Assembly (NCBI GenBank): GCA_003254905.1
Contig: QANU01003649.1
Location: 135,244 to 199,243 of the forward strand
DNA: 64,000 nt
Origin: Nissolia schottii
Lineage: Eukaryota; Streptophyta; Magnoliopsida; Fabales; Fabaceae
Direction of reading: 5' to 3'
The notes beneath the pieces are model-generated. The model made no database searches. It worked only from the letters and a program-made list of their open reading frames with translations, and had not been told where the DNA came from. Made by a program: the position numbers and the translations under genes. Below are positions 55,833 to 64,000 of this stretch, piece after piece. Numbering within the stretch: the stretch's first letter is position 1; each line of letters starts with the position of its first letter.

Positions 55833-57154
55833 TGTGATGACTCTCCAATTAAAGTTATTTTTGCTTGTAAATTCATGTAGTTTTTAGGCATTTTAGTTGT
55901 ATTTTAGGACATATTTGCATGTATTCATATACAAATTCACTTAGGTGTACAACCTAATCCTTTAGGCATCCTAGGTGGAAATAGGAGTTTTTGAATGCTT
56001 TTCAAGTATGGGAGGAAGCCATGAAGATTTGGGATGCTTAGGATCAAAGAAAACTAAGGAAAATATGCAAAAATAAGCTATAGAGAATGCTCAAGTGTTG
56101 CAAGAGTGCTCCCGCTTACACTGAGGAGAGAAAATCCACCATAGGAGGAAAATACTATGACTCGAGCGAACCATTCTACCGCTCTAGCGAACAATACTGT
56201 TAGAGGAAAAATAAAATAAAAATACCGTCACAAACTCTAGAAGCTTCTCTATAAATAAAAACACATTCATCTCAACTAGAGCAAAAAGGGATGGCATGGA
56301 AAAAGGAGACAATCCTACTAGAGTTAGGAGAATGTTGGACACGTCGTTGGTCGTCGTCATCAATTAATAATTCGTCTGCTCTCTTTGTTTACTATGTATT
56401 CCTTCATCTTCTACTTATTTATCTTGTATTTACTCTATCCTAGCACGAACTAACTCCCTAGTTAAGGCATGGACGAAAGCTTTCGGCCATTTGTCTTGTA
56501 ATGCTATATCAAAGTTTAAATTTGTTTTTTGCTTGTTATTGAACTATGTTTATTCTTGATCACTATACTCGTAGTTAGCATCCTCGCAGGAGAATCGAGA
56601 GAGAGAGAGAGTGTGAGAGAGGGTAAGGTTTACCAAACCATATGTTTAGTAGGACATCGAGAGAGTTTACGTGACTTGTGTAGTCATAGGAAGGGCCAGT
56701 AATTAGAGCAGTAGTGCCTTAGGAAGGGTTTATACTTGGCTAAGAGATTAGGGGGCCAACCTAGACTAAGTGGGTTACTTGATCTCGAGAAAGGCTAGTA
56801 ACCATTAACCTTGACCATAAACTGTCAAAAATTTCATAATTGGATAGGATTAATAATTGGCAAAATGAATAAGGGAAGTGGATGTCCAATGTCCTAACAT
56901 TCTTCATCTTAATTCTTTCAAATTATTTAATTTTAGTTTTTCTCTTAATTAATTTCTATTTTAGTTGTTTAATTATTTAATTGTTTTAATTCAAATACTC
57001 AAAAACACCAAAAAGAGCAATAACCATAACTAAGAGTTCCTACATTGTAAAATAAAGTGGTTACCTAGTCCCTGTGGGTAGGATAACCCGAGTCCATAAG
57101 ACTCACTTATTACTTGTTGCGACTAGTGGACTTGCTAGCTCTAGACAAACTACA
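55833..57154 (+). mobile_element. 3' LTR of the Ty3 element (1.3 kb)
   Basis: Begins TGTGATGACTCTCC right after the polypurine tract. TATAAATA at 56250; CCCTGTGGGTAGGATAACCC near 57080 matches the conserved 3' part of such LTRs; a likely end is ACAAACTACA at 57154. The partner LTR and target duplication were not found. Weak CTCGAGCGA/CTCTAGCGA motifs lie upstream of the TATA box. Confidence 0.6.
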
Positions 57155-57649
57155 ATATGCCACCTTACCCATAATCAGAGTAGTGTCTCAGAATCCTTGT
57201 ACATGATTTAGGTATGTAGCCTTAGTCTATTTTTGTTTAGTTAGTGGTAAAGGAAGTGTATCTAGTTTAGAAGTTTATTAACCTAGACATAGGATTTACA
57301 CGAACCCTTAAGTTTATGGTAGGCTATTTAGATTGAGGATGTTAGTAGAATTAGAGAAAAGTATAGAACTTATGAGGTCATTAAAGTATAGCCATGTAAG
57401 AGGTTGAGGCGGTGAAATTAAGGATTAGGTTGTACCTTGTCTCAAGATCATTAGGTAATGAGAAAATTGTAGAGTTGTTCCAGCCTTAGTAGAACACTTG
57501 TTGTATGCTTGATCGTTGCATCCTTAACCTATTATGGATGGACTTGTTTGATTTGACAATCTATTTTGTCAAATGTGATTGATTGTTGCTTGGTTTTAGT
57601 GTCCTTGAGGTTTTTTTTTATGTTTGATGATGAATTAGAGTGTCTTAGA
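57155..57649. other. Unassigned sequence between LTRs
   Basis: No gene, terminal repeat or palindrome array identified. Confidence 0.4.
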
Positions 57650-59900
57650 TGTAACACTCCACTTTTTTTTTTTGCTATTCTAAGCATTGTCTTAGAATCC
57701 CTTCTACCTAGTTTAGAAGTGTTATTAATCATATATCACTGTCACTTGCCACCACGTTCCACCTAGTGGCTACGTGGCAACAAGAACCATTTTCCCAGGG
57801 ACACATGACCATTTGATCATGTGTATGTCACTATCCTCTTTCTTTCATCCATCACCATCAGATTATCATCGCGTTTGCCATAGCAACACCGTCATCAATT
57901 ATTTATTTGTCTTCTACTTCATGGATTTATGCTTGACCTCATGAAAGTTATTAGGGAAAGAGTTCACCAAGTCATGCATAACCAACAACCCTCAGAGTGA
58001 GGCCATGAGTTGTTCGGTCACCAATACCCCCAAATCACTACTTTGTTCACTTCTTTTTCATCATTTTATGTTGGAATTGCGTGGAAATCATTAGAGAAAT
58101 AATTCTCTAAGTCTTACCAAACTCAACAAAGATCTTTCCCCTATGTCACCTATAAGTCAATTTCTCAAAGGGAATTCTTTACTACCTTCACTGGCTCCTT
58201 CACAACTCCATCAAATGATTCACCATCCATCTCTTGTTCTCTCATAAAAAAGACACACTTTGTACCATCTCATCCTTCTTGCTTCAAATGTTGTTTCCTT
58301 TCTATGGAAGAAAATTCTCAAGAGAACCCTTCTCTTCCTTGCCGAATCGCGTAACGAGCCTACGTGTGTGACTCTCCATCGCCACCCCTTGCCACCAAGT
58401 AAGACGAGGTGACCACGTGTCAACTCTCCAAGCTCCCCATAGGCCATGTGGCCTCATGGCCAGTTGCCCTCCATGCACCATTAATCGTGACAATTTTAAT
58501 TCATTTCAAGGGGCTTAGTGAAAACTAAAAAGAAAAGAAAAGCCAAGGAAGTTCAACATCATCGTCACTACTTCACCACACCTTGTGACAAACTTCATTT
58601 CTCTCAAATTCAAAAAATTAAAATAAAACACATACACGGCCATAGTCTCCATAATGGACCAAAGCACAAGTTATTACTTGTTTTCTTCTTATATGATGAT
58701 GCACATGCATCGAAAGCTTTTATTTCAATTTTCAAAGAACAAAAGCCTACTGAACCGAGAAACATTTATCAATTCTCTCAATACATCTCGTATCATCAAA
58801 ATTATATCTTGAGAGGCTTAGAAAGGCAATTAAAAGGCCAATCGGGTGACTAGGAAATGATTTGAAAAAGGGAGAGCCTTTCCCTGAGCTTCTAGTTGTC
58901 AGATAAGCCTCGGTGAGCCCCGTCGACCAACCGATGGCCTCATTAACCTCAAATTCGTGCCTCGATACCCAAGGAATGTCTTGGCATGGATTCATAAGTC
59001 ATTCCAAACTCCTTAAATACCTTTATTTCGGTTTAGAGTCATCTTAGAAAGATTTTGCCTTTTTCAAAAAAAAACTAGAGTAACCGTTTTGGCATTACGC
59101 TTGGTCTTCGAAGCCCGGGCCCCTTTTTCTTTCCATGTAAAGTCTTTTTAAGGAAAAATACAAGTATTAAATCCTTTATTGAAGGGAAACTATTTATTTT
59201 AACCTATTTTAATTTTTCAAAGCCAAAACACCTCTTTTTACACCTCAGAACACCCTGAGTCACACCCAAAAACTACAGGCGACACCTGATGAGTCACCTT
59301 TCTTTATTTGTTGATCCTCTATCTTATCTTTCGTACCTTCGTTAAAAATATGTTATTGGGGTCGTGTGGCAGCAAGGGAGTAGTTTTTTATGCCTTTTAT
59401 TTTTTGGTGTTGTTTTAAGCGCCTCATTGTAAAATAAATAAATAAATAAATAAAGATAAAACAGAGGTGCGGGTCAAGCAATCTGCGTAACTACATATTT
59501 ATTTATTTATTTATTTTGTAAAAGAAGGATTTTCGAAGAGAAAAACACAGAGGGATAGCCTAGAGAACACACACACATACACAGATAGCAGAAATCAGCA
59601 AAAACCACATCAGAACGAAGAAGCCCGAACCCGAGGGCGTATCTGAAATCGACCTGAAATTGCTTGCTCTCAGCTCCCTAGCTGAACCACCCACACTAGG
59701 GCTTGGATTGGGAGGCAAGGTTGTTCACCCCTCACCATCCAACCCTTATATTCCTCATTTTTCTTCCTTTTCCTCTCATTCTAATTTTTCCTTCACTTTC
59801 CTTCTTCCATTCCTCAAGTTTCAAAGCAAGTCTACGAACCCATAATCTCATCCTCATTCATTATCATTTTTATGTTTTAAACTTGTTTATCAAAACGATT
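57650..59900 (+). mobile_element. Possible TGTAACACTCC-type LTR
   Basis: TGTAACACTCCAC at 57650 resembles the starts of the long LTRs elsewhere in the window. The text at 59560-59860 looks like a transcribed leader, similar in style to 18280-18520. I could not find a convincing 3' end or duplication. Two opposed tetranucleotide runs lie inside: (AAAT)n at 59436-59452 and (ATTT)n at 59498-59516. Confidence 0.3.
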
Positions 59901-60415
59901 TAAATCAATATGTCTCAACCAGAGATTCTCTATTTCTCCTCTACAACTGTGTAATTATAATTGTGAGCATGAATACTCAAAAATGTCTATGTAACTCCCA
60001 TTCGAATGCCTCTGACCATGTAACTAGCATATCACATACAAGCCATTCAACATACAATTAGGAGGAAACACTATTACCCAAGATACTTGATAATAGACCA
60101 TCTCTCAATTGAGTGTTTGCTAATTCCTTTAAAATGAGTTGTGCCATAACATTTTAACTAACTAACGTGTACAAACCCAAGAGCAGATCATTATCACATC
60201 GAGTCCAAATCATAGAATTATTTGCGTAGTTGAGTTATCGCGGGTAACATTAGGCAAATGTTGAACATCATCACTTGAGTGATCAGAACAAAAAATGTTG
60301 AACAACTTGATGATCAGAAGTAAGAAATATTGTAGCTATAAATGGTACAAGTTTAGCTAGGAGAAGAAGCTAGAACTAATTAATGATTTCAACATCACAG
60401 CTTGAATGACCTTGA

Positions 60416-60640
60416 TTACATTTTCGGCACCAAATAGCACTGAAGCATAGGCAAAGCAGGAGAAAGGGAAATTGACATTGACATTGGTGCAAAAACAAAA
60501 AACACAAAAAAGAGCGCTGGCATTACCTCGCCCCAGAAGAAGAGTAGTCCTCCGTATACCAATCCACAAACTTCCTGGCGTGAGAAGCACGTCCCCGTTG
60601 GTGGGCATTTTTGAGATGCGGGCGATCTCATTTTGCAATT
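60416..60640 (-). other. Possible small-gene exon (unrecognised)
   Basis: A minus-strand frame MRSPASQKCPPTGTCFSRQE followed by VCGLVYGGLLFFWGE ends at GAG|GTAATGCC, a good donor. The hydrophobic C-terminal half could be a membrane segment. I do not recognise it and found no second exon that fits. Confidence 0.25.
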
Positions 60641-62756
60641 CGCATGTGGTTCGGTTTGTGTCTATCTATTTGCTAAACTTACGGTCTGTATTCAATTTCA
60701 ACACAGTTCAATAGAAAAATAATATCTACTCACAGATATAAATTCTTGACATCATCTACATTCTTAGATTAAAAGTATAATATTATCTAATATACTTTTG
60801 CAGTATAAATGTAAAGGTAGCAACATTAGATTTCATATCTATATGAAGCATTTATACCTTTGTTACCCAAGTCTCATCACAGTAATGTTTCATACTCTAC
60901 TCAAGCAATTGACATTTGACACCACAAGGCATCTCCTTTTTCAGGTGTTTTTCCTTTTTTTTGGACTTCTTTCTTTTTCGGTTTTCTATACTATTGTTTT
61001 TGGTCAACAATTCTGATTCAATACTTTCGTATGGGCTTGAATTATATTTGTTATTTGGACACGCTTCTTATACTATTTGGGCCTCCATTGATAATTAGAA
61101 GGCTATCTCACATCCTAAATCCATTTGCCGCGCACATTAGGCTTTTTATTTTTTATTTTTTATTTTTTTAAAATTAATGGTTTGGGTTGGGATATATGTA
61201 ACTATGAAATCAGTTGAGAGATCTCATGTTTTAAATTGGGCCAGATGTAATGTCCAAATTTTAATCCTCGTTAATAATTCTGTTTTGCATCACACTTCAA
61301 CCCTCAATATACAAGATGGAGCCAAAATAATAATAAACATATTAATGCTTTAGTTAATTCTTTAACGAACAAAGTTGACATTTATTATCTGTTGTTATTG
61401 ATGTGCAATTATGATAGCTTATTTGAAAAAAAAAGTATTTTATAAAAAATAAGTTTTGATATGTTCAGATAATTTTATAATATGAATTTCAAAATAGTAT
61501 TTTTCAAATTTTCAAGAAAAGCTAAAAGAAATAAGTTTTCGGAAACATTTCACATTTTTTTAGTTCTATGATAAAAATTAATTTTTTAATAAATTTTTTA
61601 AAATCGGTTACGGATTGGGCGTAAGGCTCAGGTGGGACTAGGTCGGGCGCATGACGACAAGCCTGCTGGCTGCATCTTGAGGTCAAGAGGAGAGGACTAA
61701 AGGAGTGCATATTAACAATTCTCCCTAGCGTTCCACCCAATTAGACCTTCAAAAGATTTAGGAAAGACAAGTAGTCCTAAAAATCACCTTCTTCGAGGAG
61801 ACTATAAATACCCTCTCCCAAAAATTGGCAAGGGTGATTCTTAATCTTAATTTTAAATATTTACTTCATCTTATTCTCTCTTACTTAAGCATCAGAGTAC
61901 TAGTAGGTATTTTGGTCAATAACTCCATGAAACTTAGGAATCTCAAGAATCACAACCCCGAGCTCCCATCAACAAAGATCTCATGATTCAACCCCGTGAT
62001 TACCTCGTAACAAAATCAAAACATACATTAAGGTCATTTGAATTGCGTTAATGGTGAGAAATTTAGTAGTGATTCAACCCCGTGGTTACCTCGTAACAAA
62101 ATCAAAACATACGTTAATTAAGGCCATTTGAATTGTGTTAATGGTGAGAAATTTAGTAGCTTCCATGAAGTCACAAGTCTGAATAACTTCATTATCATCC
62201 TATACCATAAAAATGTTTTCATTGACATTTTAAAACATCTCAACTAGAAACATTATTTGGCTATTCAAATCTGAAAATAAAAATTGGAGCAAACCCACAG
62301 GCCAGCCGTATACCCCTTAACTGGACTTCAGAACGGCGAGGGATTAGTCTCACCTGACACGCGGGTGGAGATACCCTGAGAAACCAAAAAAAAAAAATTT
62401 TGAAAATAAAAAGGGGGCCGGTAGAAGAGTTGAAATTTTAATTCAATCTAAAGCAAGAGCTCTTGATAAAATCTCATCTTCAGCTGATAATCTTATATTA
62501 TATTTATTAAATAAAAAGTTTAACTGTCATATATTGTTAGTGTAAGAAAAATTATGTTATCATCCAATTATATATTATCATGTCAATAAAAATAGTTGAG
62601 TCTCACGTGTATAATAACAATAGAGTCTTATCTCACTACATGAATTCCGTTACATGGATTAAGCGACGTCATAATGTCCTATCAAGAGTCATGCTTTCAA
62701 GTAAATCATTAATTTTTAAATCTCTTTTAATTACTTTCTCTAATAGTTGTGTCTCA
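60641..62756. other. Unassigned AT-rich sequence
   Basis: A near-duplicate pair occurs at 61984-62030 and 62070-62125 (GATTCAACCCCGTGATTACC and its partner). A GC-richer patch at 62290-62380 (AGTCTCACCTGACACGCGGG) followed by poly-A looks like the 3' end of a retroposon. No gene supported. Confidence 0.4.
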
Positions 62757-62913
62757 CATGTACTTATTTAAAAATATTGCTAACAATTGAAAGTTTGAAT
62801 AAATATTATAAAATCAAAATTTTGAAATAATTATTGGAAAAAAAAGGTTTAAGTCTTCATATAATTGGTGGGGGTGGGGGCGGGGGCGGCCAGATATGGA
62901 AATCAAACCCCTA
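62757..62913 (+). repeat. Repeat unit R1, copy 1
   Basis: Runs from ACATGTACTTATTTAAAAAT to AAATCAAACCCCTA and is repeated, with differences, at 62916-63070. The two are separated by a single N at 62914, probably an assembly join. Confidence 0.85.
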
Positions 62914-62915
62914 NT

Positions 62916-63070
62916 TACATGTACTTATTTAAAAATATTCCAAACAATTGAAATTTTGAATAAATATTATAAAACCAAAATTTTGAAATAATTATTGGAA
63001 AGAAAAAGGTCTTCATATAATTGGTGGGGCCGGGGGCAGGGGCGGCCAGATATGGAAATCAAACCCCTAA
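62916..63070 (+). repeat. Repeat unit R1, copy 2
   Basis: Second copy of the unit at 62757. Both contain the G-rich block GGCGGCCAGATATGG. The copies differ by several substitutions and indels. Confidence 0.85.
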
Positions 63071-63174
63071 TCCCCCTATTGGTAGTATTATAATAAAGTG
63101 CAGTGCTAATACCTCCGTCATTGTGGTCTCTCTGCATGGTCTGACCAACTTAATTTCTTTGAGCAGCCCCCTAT
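63039..63174 (+). repeat. Repeat unit R2, copy 1
   Basis: GGGGCGGCCAGATATGG through GAGCAGCCCCCTAT. It is repeated at 63866-64000, displaced by about 827 bases. Confidence 0.9.
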
Positions 63175-63455
63175 TTCCAATTTGCCACTGGCTCACTCGC
63201 TACCGATGCTCTCATCTACTTTGGAATTTTTCCTTTGGTCACCCCATGAATAATATTTCTATATCCGCATGCATTTCAATAATCTTAGCAACTTTGTCTT
63301 TTACGACTTAACAAATGGCAACATGCATGCATTATTGTGACCGGGACTACTGTATTCGCTGTTAATTAATCTGGGTAGAGATTACGGGTACGTAACATTA
63401 CAGCTAACAACATGCGCATAAAATACATGCATATGTACAGTGCCATTGAGTTCAC

Positions 63456-63462
63456 TATAAAT
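63456..63462 (+). promoter_or_regulatory. TATA box (TATAAAT) for the gene at 63542
   Basis: CACTATAAATTTGG lies 86 bp before the ATG, with a CA-rich leader between. Spacing is normal for a plant gene. Confidence 0.45.
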
Positions 63463-63541
63463 TTGGTGCTTTGTAGCACTCTTTCACCATCCCCCCCTGC
63501 ACGCACACACAATATATTAAGCTCCTACTTCGTTGCTTAAA

Positions 63542-63580
63542 ATGAAATTTACGCATTTATCCGTTGTAACTCTATTCTGT
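63542..63580 (+). CDS. First exon of a possible small secreted protein
   Basis: MKFTHLSVVTLFC, 13 codons, then donor TGT|GTAAGC. The residues are the start of a signal peptide (one basic residue, then hydrophobic). A TATA box and leader precede it. No second exon is recognised in the remaining 420 bases before the window edge and the N at 63862, so the mature protein is unknown. The flanking repeat R2 suggests that this locus may be tandemly duplicated beyond the window. Confidence 0.35.
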
Positions 63581-63865
63581 GTAAGCTAGTTATCTTTCGC
63601 TTAATGAGCTTGAGCAATTAATTGACATAATTGTCTTAATTTCTTCGATCATTTTATGCGTGCTCCGGGAAGAAATCCTTTTTCTTTCGCTTTATCTCCT
63701 TTTGTGTTTGAAATGTTTGGTTTTCATTAGAAATCATCACAAAATTCTTATAAACCATGATCAGATGCAAATACAAACAAATATAATTTGGTTTTGCTTC
63801 ATTAATATCCAACCCAATAGCTCAACCTAGCAGTTAATTTCGTGGAGTACTCTTTTTTTTTNGCG

Positions 63866-64000
63866 GGGGCGGCCAGATATGGAAATCAAACCCCTAATCC
63901 CCCTATTGGTAGTATTATAATAAAGTGTAGTGCTAATACCTCCGTCATTGTGCTCTCTCTGCATGGTCTGACCAACTTAATTTCTTGAGCAGCCCCCTAT
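63866..64000 (+). repeat. Repeat unit R2, copy 2 (runs off the window)
   Basis: Matches 63039-63174 with a few changes (GTGCAGTG to GTGTAGTG, TTCTTTGAG to TTCTTGAG), so it is not simply the same read placed twice. It begins just after the N at 63862 and reaches the window edge. Confidence 0.9.

Noticed and set aside
58220..58493. Minus-strand overlapping frames with Trp/Arg-rich text
   Set aside because: No motif, no splice sites, and they lie in an LTR-like region.

Overview
The window is plant nuclear DNA. It is AT-rich, has GT-AG introns, and holds three intact-looking plant genes in a dense bed of LTR retrotransposons, Mutator (MULE), CACTA, hAT and Tourist-type elements. The style of the repeats (GTAATCGATTAC-rich element, TGTAACA-type long LTRs) suggests a papilionoid legume, possibly Vigna or a relative; this is recognition, not proof. 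Nothing prokaryotic or viral stands out apart from retroelements.

Layout. 1-3.3 kb: Ty3/gypsy remnants and a CACTA terminus. 4.4-12.8 kb: a minus-strand trihelix transcription factor gene (exon 1 at 12308-12800, exon 2 at 7472-8055, 4.25-kb intron full of transposon debris). Its last exon and 3' flank are duplicated downstream (4434-5887), with a MITE and a degenerate tRNA-Arg in each copy. 13.4-31.2 kb: a decayed MULE with a FAR1-type transposase on the plus strand facing an Ulp1-type (C48) cysteine protease on the minus strand. It is blown apart by nested solo LTRs, most with exact 5-bp target duplications: CATAC, GCCTG (which itself holds two ~3-kb solo LTRs flanked by CTTCG and GTTTT), and a fourth insertion flanked by ACTCT. 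32.3-34.8 kb: a hAT-type MITE right in front of a seven-exon chloroplast rhomboid gene (RBL11-like). 37.0-43.7 kb: a Copia element with both LTRs, PBS, PPT and TGGAA duplications, interrupted by a 1.5-kb solo LTR. 44.1-48.1 kb: a three-exon PPR gene, tail-to-tail with the rhomboid gene. 48.6-54.3 kb: a Mutator-like MITE, a CACTA element with eight palindromic subterminal repeats and a broken Transposase_24-like gene, and a fragment resembling a TNP2 transposase. 54.3-60 kb: 3' part and LTR of a Ty3 element plus another LTR-like stretch. 60-64 kb: mostly unassigned sequence, ending in a tandem duplication that carries the 5' end of a possible small secreted-protein gene.

The most striking non-gene patterns are two. 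First, at least four unrelated LTRs each carry their own array of a short palindromic motif just upstream of their TATA box. Second, the readable introns of both genes of the MULE are packed with copies of a GGTTAGGTCT/TGGTTATGTCT motif. Both look systematic and are listed first in the findings.
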